Positions 36,711 to 47,579 of a DNA stretch of 64,000 bases are shown piece by piece; position 1 is the stretch's first letter, and each line of letters starts with the position of its first letter. Origin of the DNA: Pseudosulfitobacter pseudonitzschiae (GTDB lineage Bacteria > Pseudomonadota > Alphaproteobacteria > Rhodobacterales > Rhodobacteraceae); the NCBI RefSeq assembly GCF_900129395.1, contig NZ_FQVP01000002.1, positions 124,001 through 188,000 on the forward strand. The letters are read 5' to 3'. The notes beneath the pieces are model-generated. The model saw only the letters and a program-made list of their open reading frames with translations. It was not told where the DNA came from and did no database searches. A program made the translations under genes and the position numbers.

Positions 36711-38045
36711 ATGTCCAATCAGATCACCACCCGTTTTGCCCCGTCGCCCACTGGCTATATCCACGTCGGCAACCTGCGCACGGCGTTGATGAATTTCATG
36801 ATCGCACGCAAGGCAGGCGGCACGTTCATCCTGCGGATCGACGACACCGACCCCGAGCGGTCGAAACAGGAATACGTCGACGCCATCAAACACGACCTTG
36901 AATGGCTGGGCCTGCACTGGGACCGCGTCGAGCGTCAGTCCGAGCGTCTGGACCGCTACGAAGAGGCCGCCGACAAGCTGCGCGCGGCGGGTCGCTTCTA
37001 CGAGGCGTTCGAGACGCCGACCGAACTGGATCTGAAGCGCAAGAAACAGCTGAACATGGGCAAACCGCCTGTCTACGACCGCGCCGCACTGGCGCTAAGC
37101 GATGCCGAACGCGACGCCCTGCGCGCCGAGCGCGGCAATGGCGTGTGGCGGTTCAAACTTGACCAAGAGCGGATCGAATGGACCGATGGCATTCTGGGCG
37201 ACATCTCGATTGATGCGGCCAGCGTGTCCGACCCGGTGCTGATCCGGGGCGACGGGCAAATGCTGTATACGCTGGCCTCGGTTGTGGATGACGTTGAAAT
37301 GGGCGTGACCAACGTGGTGCGCGGGTCGGACCACGTGACCAATACCGCAACGCAAATCCAGATCATCAAGGCGCTGGGCGGCACGCCGCCTGCCTTTGCC
37401 CACCATTCGCTGCTGACCGGCCCACAGGGCGAGGCGCTGTCGAAACGTCTGGGCACCCTGTCGCTGCGCGACCTGCGTGCGGCGGGCGTGCAGCCAATGG
37501 CGCTGTTGTCGCTGATGGCGCGTCTGGGGTCGTCCGATCCGGTCGAATTGCGCACCGACATGGGCGCGCTGATCGACGGGTTTGACATCAACCGCTTCGG
37601 CTCGGCCCCGACCAAGTTCGACGAGGCGGACCTGTACCCGCTGACCGGCCGGTATTTGCAGACGCTGGCGTTGGAAGACGTGCGGGCGGACATTGAGGCA
37701 CTGGGCGTGCCTGCTGACCTGGCTCCGGCGTTCTGGGCCGTGACCCGCGAAAACATCAACACGCTGAACGATCTGGACGCGTGGTGGGTGATGTTCCGCG
37801 ACGGCGCAGAGCCCGAGATTGACGCCGAAGATGCCGATTTCGTGGCGCAAGCGATGACATTGCTGCCCGAGGGTCCGTTTGACGAAAACACCTGGAGCAC
37901 GTGGACCGCCGCGGTCAAGGACGCCACGGGCCGAAAGGGGCGCGGGCTGTTCATGCCGCTGCGCAAGGCGCTGACAGGGCAAAGCCACGGGCCGGATATG
38001 TCCGCCGTTATGCCGCTGTTGCAGGTTGTCAAAGCCCGCAAGTAA
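36711..38045 (+). CDS. gltX: Glutamyl-tRNA synthetase
   Basis: GltX charges tRNA-Glu (and often tRNA-Gln in alphaproteobacteria, for later amidation). This class I synthetase of 444 aa has the HIGH-equivalent in FAPSPTGYIHVGNLRT and the KMSKS-equivalent in EALSKRLGTLSLRDL, plus LRIDDTDPERSKQEY in the catalytic domain and a shortened anticodon-binding region. Alphaproteobacteria often carry two gltX genes; the relatively short length fits the second type. A ribosome site AGGAGA precedes the ATG, and a terminator follows. Confidence 0.95.
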   Translation: MSNQITTRFAPSPTGYIHVGNLRTALMNFMIARKAGGTFILRIDDTDPERSKQEYVDAIKHDLEWLGLHWDRVERQSERLDRYEEAADKLRAAGRFYEAFETPTELDLKRKKQLNMGKPPVYDRAALALSDAERDALRAERGNGVWRFKLDQERIEWTDGILGDISIDAASVSDPVLIRGDGQMLYTLASVVDDVEMGVTNVVRGSDHVTNTATQIQIIKALGGTPPAFAHHSLLTGPQGEALSKRLGTLSLRDLRAAGVQPMALLSLMARLGSSDPVELRTDMGALIDGFDINRFGSAPTKFDEADLYPLTGRYLQTLALEDVRADIEALGVPADLAPAFWAVTRENINTLNDLDAWWVMFRDGAEPEIDAEDADFVAQAMTLLPEGPFDENTWSTWTAAVKDATGRKGRGLFMPLRKALTGQSHGPDMSAVMPLLQVVKARK

Positions 38046-38065
38046 GGCGTTTGGGGCGAGCCGAC

Positions 38066-38097
38066 CCTCCGGGGGGAGTTTTTTCCGCAAGATGAAA
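38066..38097 (+). repeat. Short intergenic repeat, copy 2 (downstream of gltX)
   Basis: A 32-base element that matches 14750-14781 at nearly all positions. It starts with CCTCCGG, has GGGGGGAG and a run of six T, and ends GCAAGATGAAA. Both copies follow a gene stop closely. Confidence 0.75.
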
Positions 38098-38100
38098 TAC

Positions 38101-38129
38101 AAGGGCTGCGCACTTGCGCGGCCCTTTTT
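38101..38129 (+). terminator. Rho-independent terminator of gltX
   Basis: A 9-bp stem with one G-T wobble (GGGCTGCGC / GCGCGGCCC, loop ACTT) followed by five T, just before the converging gene. Confidence 0.9.
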
Positions 38130-38132
38130 CTA

Positions 38133-38705
38133 TTACAGATCCGCTTTGACGCGGGCGACGTGGTGATCGACCAGGGCCATTTCGGCTGTGCTCAACACTT
38201 GTGCGCGAGGATAGAGCGGCTTGGCACGGTCATCCAGAATCGGGGTGTCCCAGCCCGAGGTGGTGGCAAAGAATTCGGCCACGCCGTCTTCCCCGAACTC
38301 GTTGAGAAAACCCTGAACCACCACATCCAGATAGCTTTGCAGAATGTGGTGCTGCCCTTCGTTGAGCATATCGGTGGGGTCGATGGCATAGACGGCGATG
38401 GATTCGGCATCGGGTGCCCCATGGGTCACCGCATCTGTGGCCTCTCGGCGGCGATAGCCGGTTTCGCGCGCGTCCAGTGCCGCCCAGTCGGCGTTTGGCA
38501 CCGCTGCGATCAGGCCGGAGATTCGCGCCGTCGGATCGGGTACGGCCGTCAGGAACACCAGATCGTCGCGTTCACGCGCGCGCACCCAGGCGCGCCTCCA
38601 ACCGGAAAGGGTTGCGGTTTGCGCCTGCGGATAGGCGTGCGTGGCGCGGTTGACGAGGCTGCCGTAGCCAAAGAAGTATGGTGCTTTCATGGGCGCTTGT
38701 GTCAT
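38133..38705 (-). CDS. Gamma-glutamylcyclotransferase-like protein
   Basis: A 190-aa protein with the gamma-glutamylcyclotransferase fold signature YFFGYGSLVNRATHAYPQA at the N-terminus. Enzymes of this fold release 5-oxoproline from gamma-glutamyl peptides such as glutathione, but many members have other roles. The catalytic Glu would be expected mid-protein (LDARETGYRRREATD is a candidate). Start codons at 38705 and 38690 are both possible, neither with a strong ribosome site. It is divergent from the gcv riboswitch. Confidence 0.78.
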   Translation of the reverse strand: MTQAPMKAPYFFGYGSLVNRATHAYPQAQTATLSGWRRAWVRARERDDLVFLTAVPDPTARISGLIAAVPNADWAALDARETGYRRREATDAVTHGAPDAESIAVYAIDPTDMLNEGQHHILQSYLDVVVQGFLNEFGEDGVAEFFATTSGWDTPILDDRAKPLYPRAQVLSTAEMALVDHHVARVKADL

Positions 38706-38743
38706 TCGCCGCGTCCGCAGTGTCAAGATACCGGTAAGGGGTA

Positions 38744-38773
38744 TTGACTGTATCCGACGCTCTTGGCTACTTA
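38744..38773 (+). promoter_or_regulatory. Predicted promoter of the gcv operon
   Basis: TTGACT (38744-38749), 18-base spacer, TACTTA (38768-38773), ending 11 bases before the first riboswitch aptamer. Confidence 0.5.
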
Positions 38774-38784
38774 TCCGACATCGA

Positions 38785-38938
38785 CATGGGAGAACCGGCC
38801 TGACGTGCCGGTGCCGAAGGAGCAACCGCCCCGGAAACTCTCAGGCAACAGGACCGTGGCGATATTGAGGACTCTGGAGAGTGGTGCCGCGTGCACCCGC
38901 CGAAGGGATAACGATCTCAGGCGACAGGACAGAGGGGG
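38785..38938 (+). ncRNA. Tandem glycine riboswitch upstream of gcvTHP
   Basis: Two glycine aptamers lie in series. Each has the hallmark GGAGA start, a central GCCGAAGG segment and CTCAGGC-ACAGGAC: aptamer 1 about 38785-38857 (AAACTCTCAGGCAACAGGAC) and aptamer 2 about 38870-38938 (CGATCTCAGGCGACAGGAC). Such riboswitches turn on glycine cleavage when glycine is plentiful. The expression platform would be within 38940-39020, where a Shine-Dalgarno hairpin lies. Confidence 0.95.
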
Positions 38939-39001
38939 CATCGCAGGCGCAGCCATTGGGGCGCGCCACATGATGCCGGCCTGTTTTTCGAAAAACGGAC
39001 C

Positions 39002-39019
39002 CGGTCGAAGGAGAGACCG
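39002..39019 (+). promoter_or_regulatory. Shine-Dalgarno hairpin before gcvT
   Basis: CGGTC and GACCG pair around the ribosome site GAAGGAGA, ending at the ATG at 39020. This could be the translation-level output of the glycine riboswitch. A 14-base A/T palindrome at 38983-38996 lies just upstream. Confidence 0.5.
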
Positions 39020-40132
39020 ATGTCCGATGATCTGCGCACGCCGCTTTATGATCTGCACGTGGAACTGGGCGCCAAGATGGTGCCGTTCGCGGGCTACGCC
39101 ATGCCGGTGCAATATCCCATGGGCGTGATGGGCGAACACAATCACACACGCGATGCGGCCGGTCTGTTCGACGTCAGCCACATGGGGCAGGTGATCCTGT
39201 CCGGTGCCTCCTGGGACGCGGTGGCACAGGCGTTTGAGACATTGGTGCCACAGGATGTGCTGGGCTTGGGCGACGGGCGGCAGCGGTATGGGTTTTTCAC
39301 CAATGACGCAGGCGGGATCGAGGACGATCTGATGTTTGCCCGCCGCGGCGACGATTTGCTGGTGGTGGTGAATGCCGCCTGCAAGGGCGCGGACATCGCA
39401 CGGATGAAGGTCGCCTTGGCGCCTGCGGTGACAGTCACCGAACTGGCCGACCGCGCGCTGGTGGCGGTACAGGGACCGGGGGCTGAGGCGGCGGTCGCGG
39501 CGCTGGACGCGCGTGCAGCCGACATGCGGTTCATGGATGTGGCCGACCTGACGCTGGACGGTGTTGATGTCTGGGCCTCGCGCTCGGGTTACACCGGCGA
39601 AGACGGCTACGAAATCTCGGTGCCCGCCACCCAGGCCGAGGCACTGGTGCGCACCCTGTTGGCACAGGACGGCGTCGCCCCCATTGGCCTCGGCGCGCGC
39701 GATTCGCTGCGGCTCGAGGCGGGGCTGTGCCTGTATGGCCATGACATCGACACCACCACCACGCCCGCCGAAGGTGCGCTGATGTGGGCTGTCCAAAAGG
39801 TACGCCGCCCCGGCGGCGACCGCGCAGGCGGCTTTCCCGGCGCGGACAAGGCGCTGGAAACTCCCGCCCGCAAACGTGTCGGTCTGCTGCCCGAAGGGCG
39901 CGCCCCGATGCGCGAAGGCGTTGCCATTTATGACAGCGAAACCGCGACCGACCCCGTGGGCCATGTGACCAGCGGCGGCTTTGGCCCCACGGTTGGTGGA
40001 CCTGTGGCAATGGGCTATGTCAATGTCGAACACGCCGAAACCGGCACCCCCCTGTGGGGCGAGGTGCGCGGCAAACGAATGCCGGTGCAAGTGGCCGCGA
40101 TGCCCTTTGTGCCTGCCAACTTCAAAAGATAA
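39020..40132 (+). CDS. gcvT: Glycine cleavage system T protein (aminomethyltransferase)
   Basis: GcvT moves the aminomethyl carbon from lipoylated GcvH to tetrahydrofolate, releasing ammonia. The 370-aa protein shows YDLHVELGAKMVPFAGYAMP at the start, DVSHMGQVILSG, the SGYTGEDGYEISVPA folate-site motif and LGARDSLRLEAGLCLYGHD. All are typical, and length matches the family. It is the first gene of gcvT-gcvH-gcvP under the glycine riboswitch. Confidence 0.97.
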   Translation: MSDDLRTPLYDLHVELGAKMVPFAGYAMPVQYPMGVMGEHNHTRDAAGLFDVSHMGQVILSGASWDAVAQAFETLVPQDVLGLGDGRQRYGFFTNDAGGIEDDLMFARRGDDLLVVVNAACKGADIARMKVALAPAVTVTELADRALVAVQGPGAEAAVAALDARAADMRFMDVADLTLDGVDVWASRSGYTGEDGYEISVPATQAEALVRTLLAQDGVAPIGLGARDSLRLEAGLCLYGHDIDTTTTPAEGALMWAVQKVRRPGGDRAGGFPGADKALETPARKRVGLLPEGRAPMREGVAIYDSETATDPVGHVTSGGFGPTVGGPVAMGYVNVEHAETGTPLWGEVRGKRMPVQVAAMPFVPANFKR

Positions 40133-40152
40133 CCCTTCAGGAGACGACCCCA

Positions 40153-40512
40153 ATGAAATTCACAGAAGAACACGAGTGGCTGCGCGAGGAAGACGGCGAA
40201 ATGGTCGTGGGCATCACCATCCACGCCGCCGAACAACTGGGCGATGTGGTGTTCGTTGAACTGCCCGAGGTTGGCACCACCGTCAGCAAGGACGACGAGA
40301 TCGTCGTGATCGAATCCGTCAAGGCGGCCTCGGACATCCTGGCCCCCGTCGACGGCGAGATCACCGAAGTGAACGAGACGCTGGTCGACAACCCCGGCAA
40401 GGTCAACGACGACCCGCAGGGCGAAGCCTGGTTCTTCAAGATGACCGTCAGTGATCCCTCGCAGCTCGAAGAGCTGATGGACGAGGCCACCTATCAGAAA
40501 TTCATCGCCTAA
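40153..40512 (+). CDS. gcvH: Glycine cleavage system H protein (lipoyl carrier)
   Basis: A 119-aa carrier that shuttles the aminomethyl group between P, T and L proteins on a lipoyl arm. The lipoylated lysine is Lys57 in [13 protein letters not shown]. The N-terminus [20 protein letters not shown] and acidic surface are typical. AGGAGACGA precedes the ATG at 40153. It lies 20 bases after gcvT and 64 before gcvP. Confidence 0.97.
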   Translation: MKFTEEHEWLREEDGEMVVGITIHAAEQLGDVVFVELPEVGTTVSKDDEIVVIESVKAASDILAPVDGEITEVNETLVDNPGKVNDDPQGEAWFFKMTVSDPSQLEELMDEATYQKFIA

Positions 40513-40576
40513 GATCAGTCCAGCCGCCCGCACAGGGCGGCTTCATGACCAAAACACCAACGCAGGGGACGTTCGC

Positions 40577-43426
40577 ATGTCGTTCACGCCGACCGAGTAT
40601 TTGCCTTATGATTTCGCCAACCGCCGCCACATCGGCCCATCACCGGAAGAGATGGCCGATATGCTCGAAGTGGTGGGCGCGCGCGATCTGGACGCGTTGA
40701 TCGACGACACGCTGCCCAAGGCGATCCGGCAAAAGGAACCGCTGGATTTCGGCAAGGCGAAATCGGAACGCGAGCTGCTGCACCACATGGCCGAGGTGGC
40801 GGGCAAGAACCGCGTGCTGACCAGCCTGATCGGGCAGGGCTACTATGGCACGGTGACGCCCCCCGCGATCCAGCGCAACATCCTGGAAAACCCCGCCTGG
40901 TACACGGCCTACACGCCCTACCAGCCCGAGATTTCCCAAGGGCGGCTCGAGGCGCTGCTGAATTTCCAGACCATGATCAGCGATCTGACGGGGCTGGAGG
41001 TTGCGAACGCGTCACTGCTGGACGAATCCACCGCCTGCGCCGAGGCGATGACAATGGCACAGCGCGTGTCCAAGTCCAAAGCGCGCGGGTTCTTCATCGA
41101 CCGCGACTGCCACCCGCAGAACATCGCCGTGATGAAAACGCGGGCGGCCCCGCTGGGCATCGAGGTGATCGTGGGCAAGCCCGAGGATCTGGACCCCGAG
41201 GCCGTCTTTGGCGCGATCTTCCAGTACCCCGGCACCTACGGCCATGTGCGCGACTTCACCGCGCAGATGGACGCGCTGCACGGGTCCAAGGCCATCGGCA
41301 TCGTCAGCGCCGATCCCCTGTCGCTGACCATCCTGAAAGAACCCGGTGCCATGGGCGCGGACATCGCCGTGGGCAGCACCCAACGCTTTGGCGTGCCCGT
41401 GGGCTATGGCGGCCCGCACGCCGCCTACATGGCCTGCCGGGACGAAATGAAACGCGCCATGCCGGGCCGGATCGTGGGCGTCAGCATCGACAGCCACGGA
41501 AACCGCGCCTACCGGCTGTCGCTGCAAACCCGCGAACAGCACATCCGCCGTGAAAAGGCCACGTCGAACGTCTGCACCGCGCAGGCGCTGCTGGCGGTGA
41601 TGGCGTCGATGTATGCCGTGTTCCACGGGCCGCAGGGGCTAAAGGCCATCGCCCAACGCATCCACCGCAAGACCGTGCGCATGGCGCGCGGATTGGAAGC
41701 GGCTGGCTTTGCCGTCGATCCCAAGGTCTATTTCGACACGGTGACGGTTGATGTTGGCCCGCTGCAATCGGCGGTTCTGAAATCGGCAGTCGACGAGGGC
41801 ATCAACCTGCGCCGCGTCGGCGAAACCCGCGTGGGCATCAGCCTGGACGAACGCACCCGTCCCGCAGACATCGAAGCGGTCTGGCGCGCCTTTGGTCTGG
41901 ACGCCAGCGACAGCGACTTTGCGCCCGAATACCGCGTCCCCGACGATCTGGTGCGGACATCCGATTACCTGACGCACCCGATCTTTCACATGAACCGGGC
42001 CGAAACCGAGATGATGCGCTATATGCGCCGTCTGGCAGACCGTGATCTGGCGCTGGACCGCGCGATGATCCCGCTGGGGTCCTGCACGATGAAGCTGAAC
42101 TCGGCCGCCGAGATGATGCCGGTGACGTGGGAAGAGTTTTCGCTGCTGCACCCTTTTGTGCCCGCCGATCAGGCCGCGGGTTACGCCGAGATGATCGCTG
42201 ACCTCAGCGCCAAGCTGTGCCAGATCACCGGCTATGACGCGATCTCGATGCAGCCCAACTCGGGCGCGCAGGGGGAATATGCGGGTCTGCTGACGATTGC
42301 CGCCTATCACCGCGAGAACGGTCAGGGGCATCGCAACATCTGCCTGATCCCGATGAGCGCCCACGGCACCAACCCCGCCAGCGCCCAGATGGTCGGCTGG
42401 AAGGTCGTGCCGATCAAATCTGCCGCCAACGGCGACATCGATCTGGACGATTTCAAGGCCAAGGCCGAACAGCACGCCGACAACCTTGCCGGCTGCATGA
42501 TCACCTATCCCTCGACCCACGGCGTGTTCGAGGAAACGGTGACCGAAGTCACAGCCATCACGCACAAGCATGGCGGTCAGGTCTATATCGACGGGGCCAA
42601 TATGAACGCGATGGTCGGCCTGTCGCGTCCCGGTGATCTGGGCGGTGACGTCAGCCACCTGAACCTGCACAAGACGTTTTGCATCCCGCACGGCGGCGGC
42701 GGCCCCGGCATGGGTCCCATCGGCGTCAAAAGCCACCTGATCCCGCATCTGCCGGGTCACCCCTCGACAGGTGGGGCCGAGGGGCCGGTCAGCGCCGCCC
42801 CCTTCGGCTCGCCGTCGCTGTTGCCGATCAGCTGGGCCTATTGCCTGATGATGGGCGGTGACGGTCTGACCCAGGCGACGCGGGTTGCGATCCTGAACGC
42901 CAACTACATCGCCAAACGGCTCGAAGGGGCGTTTGACGTGCTGTACAAGGGGCCGTCGGGCCGGGTGGCGCATGAATGCATCCTGGACGTGCGTCCCTTT
43001 GACGACGCTGCGGGGGTGACGGTGGAAGATATCGCCAAACGCCTGATCGACTGCGGTTTCCACGCGCCCACGATGAGCTGGCCGGTGGCGGGCACGCTGA
43101 TGGTCGAGCCGACGGAAAGCGAGACCAAGGCCGAGCTGGACCGTTTCTGCGACGCGATGCTGGCGATCCGGGCCGAGATTGATGACATCGCGCAGGGGCG
43201 GATTGATGAGGCCAACAACCCGCTGAAGAACGCACCGCATACGATGGAAGATCTGGTGCGCGACTGGGACCGTCCCTATTCCCGCGAACAGGGATGCTTT
43301 CCGCCGGGTGCGTTCCGCGTCGACAAATACTGGCCCCCGGTGAACCGCGTCGACAACGTGCATGGTGATCGCAACCTGATCTGCACCTGCCCGCCGATGG
43401 AGAGCTACGCAGAAGCGGCTGAATAG
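40577..43426 (+). CDS. gcvP: Glycine dehydrogenase (decarboxylating), P protein
   Basis: The homodimeric 949-aa P protein decarboxylates glycine with pyridoxal phosphate and passes the methylamine to GcvH. The PLP lysine lies in [20 protein letters not shown], with [20 protein letters not shown] in the N-terminal half; the two halves are the fused alpha and beta units. The third subunit, the L protein (lipoamide dehydrogenase), is not in the window and is usually shared with other complexes. It closes the operon. Confidence 0.98.
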   Translation: MSFTPTEYLPYDFANRRHIGPSPEEMADMLEVVGARDLDALIDDTLPKAIRQKEPLDFGKAKSERELLHHMAEVAGKNRVLTSLIGQGYYGTVTPPAIQRNILENPAWYTAYTPYQPEISQGRLEALLNFQTMISDLTGLEVANASLLDESTACAEAMTMAQRVSKSKARGFFIDRDCHPQNIAVMKTRAAPLGIEVIVGKPEDLDPEAVFGAIFQYPGTYGHVRDFTAQMDALHGSKAIGIVSADPLSLTILKEPGAMGADIAVGSTQRFGVPVGYGGPHAAYMACRDEMKRAMPGRIVGVSIDSHGNRAYRLSLQTREQHIRREKATSNVCTAQALLAVMASMYAVFHGPQGLKAIAQRIHRKTVRMARGLEAAGFAVDPKVYFDTVTVDVGPLQSAVLKSAVDEGINLRRVGETRVGISLDERTRPADIEAVWRAFGLDASDSDFAPEYRVPDDLVRTSDYLTHPIFHMNRAETEMMRYMRRLADRDLALDRAMIPLGSCTMKLNSAAEMMPVTWEEFSLLHPFVPADQAAGYAEMIADLSAKLCQITGYDAISMQPNSGAQGEYAGLLTIAAYHRENGQGHRNICLIPMSAHGTNPASAQMVGWKVVPIKSAANGDIDLDDFKAKAEQHADNLAGCMITYPSTHGVFEETVTEVTAITHKHGGQVYIDGANMNAMVGLSRPGDLGGDVSHLNLHKTFCIPHGGGGPGMGPIGVKSHLIPHLPGHPSTGGAEGPVSAAPFGSPSLLPISWAYCLMMGGDGLTQATRVAILNANYIAKRLEGAFDVLYKGPSGRVAHECILDVRPFDDAAGVTVEDIAKRLIDCGFHAPTMSWPVAGTLMVEPTESETKAELDRFCDAMLAIRAEIDDIAQGRIDEANNPLKNAPHTMEDLVRDWDRPYSREQGCFPPGAFRVDKYWPPVNRVDNVHGDRNLICTCPPMESYAEAAE

Positions 43427-43480
43427 GGGCTTTGCCCCTCCCGTTCGGGCCTCCCCAGGATATTGGGGCGCTAAAAAGAC
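43426..43480 (+). repeat. REP-like intergenic element after gcvP
   Basis: GGGGC-TTT-GCCCC hairpin followed by GC-rich bases, GGATATT and CTAAAAAGA. It has the same plan as 54209-54251, and both begin within a few bases of a stop codon. Confidence 0.55.
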
Positions 43481-43610
43481 AGCAAAAAAGACGGGGGGTG
43501 TCGACGCCAACGCCCCCCGCCAGAAACGGTAAGTCGTTTCTTCTGGCACGGCCCTCGACGTCCCCGCCTGTACCGTGCCCGATCCTCACCGCGAAAAGTT
43601 AATAATTCGT

Positions 43611-46139
43611 TTACTCCCGCGCCCGCAGCACATGGGCGGGTCGCGCGGCAAGCGGCCCCCAGGCAAAGGCCAGCCCCGCCACCAGCGTCGCCACGATGCC
43701 GCCCGCAATGATCGCCAGCGCCGAGGGCCAGATCACCTGATACCCCGTCTCCATGACAAAGCGCGACACGGCCCAGCCGCCCGCGATACCGGCCCCCAAT
43801 GCCACCAGCCCGGCCGCAAGGCCCAGCAGGGCGGCGCGCAGGGCAAAGCTGATCAGGATGCGCTTGCGCGATGCGCCCAGCGTTTTCAGCACCGCCGCCT
43901 CATAGGTCCGCGACTGGGTGCCCGCCGAGGCGGCCCCGATCAGCACCAGAAAACCGGTCAAAAGCGTCGCCGCCGCCCCGTATGAGCTGGCAGCGGCAAT
44001 GCCTGCCAGCACCTCGGCCACGCGGTCGATGGCATCGCGCACGCGGATCGCGGTGATGTTGGGAAAGGCGTTGCCCAGATCGCGCAGGATTGCCGCTTCG
44101 GCTTCGGGTTCGGCGTAGACGGTCGAGATATAGCTGTGCGGCGCGCCCGACAGCGCGGCGGGGTTCATCGTCATGACAAAACCGATGCCCGCATTGGAAA
44201 AATCGACCTCGCGGAAGGAGGCGATGGTGCCGGTGATCTCGCGGCCCAGCACGTTGATGGTCATGGTGTCCCCCAGCTTCAGGCCCATTTCCGCGCCCTC
44301 TTCGGCGGCAAAGCTGATCAGGGGCGGGCCTGCATAGTCGGGTGGCCACCATTCCCCCTGGGTGATCTCGGTGCGCGTGGGCAGCTCGGTGGCATAGGTC
44401 ACGCCGCGGTCGCCGCGCGTGACCCAGTGGTCGCCAGCGACCTCGCTGGCAGGGCGGTCGTTGATGCGGGTGATGACGCCACGCAGCATCGGTGCGCTGT
44501 CGACGCGGCGCACGGCGGGATCATTCGCCAGACGCGCGTTGAACCCTTCCATCTGGTCCTTCTGGATGTCGACAAAGAAATAGGACGGGGCAACTTCGGG
44601 CAGATTGCCCGCGATGGTATTGCGCAGGTTGCCGTCGATCTGGCCCACGGCGGCGAGCACCGACAGGCCTAGACCCAATGACAATACGGTCGAGGTCGCC
44701 CCTTCGCGCGGACCAGAGATCGCCGCCAGCGCCCACCGCAGGGCAGGGTGCCCTTGCGCCATGCGCGCACCGCGCCGCGAGGTCCAGCGGATTACCCAGG
44801 CCGACAGCGCCAGCAACACCAGCGCACCGGTGATGCCACCCGCCATCCACAGCGTCAGCTGCCACGTGCCCGAAAACAGCCCCGCCAGCCCCACCAGCAA
44901 CGCCAGCCCCACGCCCACCGCCACGACATAGCGGGCTTTCGGCAGCAGGGCCGTGCCGCCAAGTGCGTCGCGAAACAGGGTCGCGGCGCGCACGTCCTCG
45001 GCGCGGGCCAGCGGCCAGAGCGTAAAGATGAACGCTGTCAGCAGCCCGTAGATGCCTGACTCGACCAGCGGGCGGGGATAGACGGCGATGCTGGCCGGGA
45101 TCGGCAAACGCGCCTCGATCAGCGGCGCCAGCAACAGCGGCGCCACCGCGCCCAGCACAAGGCCGATGAAAATACCCAGCAGCGAAAGCGCACCGATCTG
45201 GAGGAAATAGGTCTGAAAGATCGTTGACCGTTCCGCCCCCAGCGTGCGCAGTGTGGCGATCACGCTGGTTTTCTCGGCCAGATAGGCCCGCACCGCAGCC
45301 GACACCCCAACCCCACCCACGGCCAGACCGGACAGGCCGACCAGCACAAGGAACGCGCCCAGCCGTTCGACAAATCGCGCCACCCCCGGTGCGCCGTTGC
45401 GCGAATCGCGCCAGCGCATGCCTGCGTCGCCGAATTTCGCCTCGGCCGCCTGTTCCAGTGCCTCAAGCTCCGCCGTGGGTGGCAGGGTCAGGCGGTATTT
45501 GGTGTTGAACAGCGTCCCGGTTTCCAACAGCCCCGAGTTGTCCAGCGCTTGCGTGCGCACAATCGTGCGCGGCCCCAGACCAAAGCCTGCTCCGGCACTG
45601 TCTGGTTCGCGGGTCAGAAGCGCGCTCAGACGGAAATCCTGCGTGCCCAGCCGCAGCGTGTCGCCCGTGGTCAGCCCCAGCCGGTCGGCCAGCACCTTCT
45701 CCATGATCGCGCCGGGCAGGCCGTCCTGATCCCCCAGCGCCTGCGCCAGCGGGATCTCGGGGGACAGCCCGACGCTGCCGATCAGCGGATAGGCATCATC
45801 GACGCCCTTGACCTGTGTCAGCCCGCGCTCGGTCTCGCCGTCGCGGTCCACCACCGCCATCGACCGAAAGTCGACCACCTGCGAGACGTTCTGCGCAATT
45901 TGCGCCATCCACGCGCGTTCTTCATCCGTGGCGAACCGATATGTGAAATCCATCTCGGCCTGCCCACCCAACAGCGCAGCCCCCTCACGGGCCAGCCCCG
46001 CCTCGATGGCCGACCGAACCGAGCCGACGGCAGCGATGGCAGCGACCCCAAGGGCAAGGCAGGCCAGGAAAATGCGGAATCCGTGCAGGCCTCCACGCAG
46101 CTCGCGGCGGGCCAGGCGGGCAGCAATGCGCAGGCTCAT
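43611..46139 (-). CDS. YbbP-like ABC transporter permease (FtsX family)
   Basis: An 842-aa membrane protein with two FtsX-type domains, each with membrane helices flanking a large periplasmic portion ([20 protein letters not shown] and [20 protein letters not shown] mark the two cytoplasmic loops before the helices). This architecture matches E. coli YbbP. It is coupled to the ATPase gene by a four-base overlap. Together they would form a MacB-like mechanotransmission or lipid-related exporter; the substrate is unknown. Confidence 0.9.
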   Translation of the reverse strand: MSLRIAARLARRELRGGLHGFRIFLACLALGVAAIAAVGSVRSAIEAGLAREGAALLGGQAEMDFTYRFATDEERAWMAQIAQNVSQVVDFRSMAVVDRDGETERGLTQVKGVDDAYPLIGSVGLSPEIPLAQALGDQDGLPGAIMEKVLADRLGLTTGDTLRLGTQDFRLSALLTREPDSAGAGFGLGPRTIVRTQALDNSGLLETGTLFNTKYRLTLPPTAELEALEQAAEAKFGDAGMRWRDSRNGAPGVARFVERLGAFLVLVGLSGLAVGGVGVSAAVRAYLAEKTSVIATLRTLGAERSTIFQTYFLQIGALSLLGIFIGLVLGAVAPLLLAPLIEARLPIPASIAVYPRPLVESGIYGLLTAFIFTLWPLARAEDVRAATLFRDALGGTALLPKARYVVAVGVGLALLVGLAGLFSGTWQLTLWMAGGITGALVLLALSAWVIRWTSRRGARMAQGHPALRWALAAISGPREGATSTVLSLGLGLSVLAAVGQIDGNLRNTIAGNLPEVAPSYFFVDIQKDQMEGFNARLANDPAVRRVDSAPMLRGVITRINDRPASEVAGDHWVTRGDRGVTYATELPTRTEITQGEWWPPDYAGPPLISFAAEEGAEMGLKLGDTMTINVLGREITGTIASFREVDFSNAGIGFVMTMNPAALSGAPHSYISTVYAEPEAEAAILRDLGNAFPNITAIRVRDAIDRVAEVLAGIAAASSYGAAATLLTGFLVLIGAASAGTQSRTYEAAVLKTLGASRKRILISFALRAALLGLAAGLVALGAGIAGGWAVSRFVMETGYQVIWPSALAIIAGGIVATLVAGLAFAWGPLAARPAHVLRARE

Positions 46140-46819
46140 GCAGCAGCCCGCGCGGCGATGCGGCCATCCACCAGCCGCACTACGCGGTCACAGCGTTCGG
46201 CCAGCGCGTTCGAATGGGTCACCAGCACCAGCGTCGCCCCGTGCCGGTCGCGCAGGTCAAACAGCATGTCCATGATCGCGTCGCCGTTGGCCAGGTCCAG
46301 ATTGCCCGTAGGCTCGTCCGCCAGCAGGATACGGGGCCGAGTGACCGACGCGCGCGCCAGGGCCACCCGCTGTTGTTCGCCACCCGACATCTGCGAGGGG
46401 TAATGCCCGCTGCGATGGGCCAGGCCCACCGTGGCCAGTTCCGCCTCGGCCCGGGCAAAGGCGTCTTTGACACCGGCCAGTTCCAGCGGCGTGGCCACAT
46501 TTTCCAGCGCGGTCATCGTAGGGATCAGGTGGAAGGACTGGAACACCACGCCCATGTTGTCGCGGCGAAAGCGGGCAAGGGCGTCTTCGTCCATCTGCGT
46601 CAGATCGTTGCCCAGGGCCATCACCGACCCGCCGGTGGCCCGTTCCAGCCCACCCATCAGCATCAACAGCGACGACTTGCCGGACCCCGACGGGCCAACC
46701 AGCCCGACTGTCTCGCCTGCGTCGATTTGAATGCTGATACCGTGCAGAATTTCGATGCGTCCGGCATTGCCATCCAGCGCCAGTGTTGCATTTTCAAGGG
46801 TCAGGACTGGATTGGACAT
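46136..46819 (-). CDS. YbbA-like ABC transporter ATP-binding protein
   Basis: A 227-aa ATPase of the LolD/MacB/YbbA group, partner of the following FtsX-like permease. Walker A is [17 protein letters not shown], the Q-loop lies in [13 protein letters not shown], the signature is [14 protein letters not shown] and Walker B is [13 protein letters not shown]. The divergent neighbour is a TesA-type esterase, the same ybbA-tesA arrangement as in E. coli, which supports the YbbA call. Confidence 0.92.
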   Translation of the reverse strand: MSNPVLTLENATLALDGNAGRIEILHGISIQIDAGETVGLVGPSGSGKSSLLMLMGGLERATGGSVMALGNDLTQMDEDALARFRRDNMGVVFQSFHLIPTMTALENVATPLELAGVKDAFARAEAELATVGLAHRSGHYPSQMSGGEQQRVALARASVTRPRILLADEPTGNLDLANGDAIMDMLFDLRDRHGATLVLVTHSNALAERCDRVVRLVDGRIAARAAA

Positions 46820-46869
46820 GCATGCGTGCCTTTATAGGGGGTACGCTTGGATATGGAGGCTGGATCACG

Positions 46870-47508
46870 ATGCGCAAGGCAATCGTTGGAATTCTTACGG
46901 TTTTATCGGGGCCTGCGCTGGCCGATCCGGTGGTGATCGCGGCCTTGGGTGACAGCCTGACCCAAGGGTACGGGCTGCCGCAAGAGGACGGATTCGTGCC
47001 GCAACTGGAAAGCTGGTTGCGCGAACAGGGGGCCGATGTGCAGGTTCTGAACGCAGGTGTGTCCGGCGATACCACGGCTGGCGGCCTGTCGCGGGCGGCG
47101 TGGACGCTGACGCCGGATGTGGACGCGATGATTGTCACGCTGGGCGGCAACGACCTGTTGCGCGGCATTGATCCGGCGAACAGCCGCGCCAATCTGGACG
47201 GGATATTGCAGGCGGCAGCCGACGCAGATGTCAAAGTGCTGTTGGTGGGGATGCAGGCACCGGGTAACTACGGACCCGAGTACAAGGCGGCCTTTGATGC
47301 GATGTACCCGGATCTGGCCGAGCAATACGGCACGCTGTACGCCCCCAGCTTTTTCGAAGGCATGGGCGGCGCGGACACCGATCCGGCGGCGGTGCGTGGG
47401 TTGATGCAGGCGGACGGGATTCACCCGAATGCGGATGGCGTTCTGAAGGTCGTGGAAGGGCTGGGGCCTCAGGTGCTGAAGCTGATCGGGCAAGTGCCGT
47501 CGGGTTGA
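46870..47508 (+). CDS. tesA: SGNH/GDSL arylesterase, TesA type
   Basis: A 212-aa periplasmic esterase/lysophospholipase of the TesA family. Signal peptide MRKAIVGILTVLSGPALA; SGNH blocks: Ser in LGDSLTQGYGLPQED, Gly in NAGVSGDTTAGGL, Asn in TLGGNDLLRG, and the Asp-His pair in ADGIHPNADGV. The ATG at 46870 has GGAGG 10 bases upstream and gives the signal peptide; earlier in-frame starts do not. It is divergent from the YbbA/YbbP-like exporter. Confidence 0.93.
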   Translation: MRKAIVGILTVLSGPALADPVVIAALGDSLTQGYGLPQEDGFVPQLESWLREQGADVQVLNAGVSGDTTAGGLSRAAWTLTPDVDAMIVTLGGNDLLRGIDPANSRANLDGILQAAADADVKVLLVGMQAPGNYGPEYKAAFDAMYPDLAEQYGTLYAPSFFEGMGGADTDPAAVRGLMQADGIHPNADGVLKVVEGLGPQVLKLIGQVPSG

Positions 47509-47579
47509 CTGGGCAGCAGGATAACCCTCTGGTGTTGGATTTCAGGGGCATTTGCGTAATTCATTGGCCCAGAATGGGA

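Noticed and set aside
41639-43549. 636-codon open frame opposite gcvP
   Set aside because: Antisense of a complete P protein; it has no recognisable domain.
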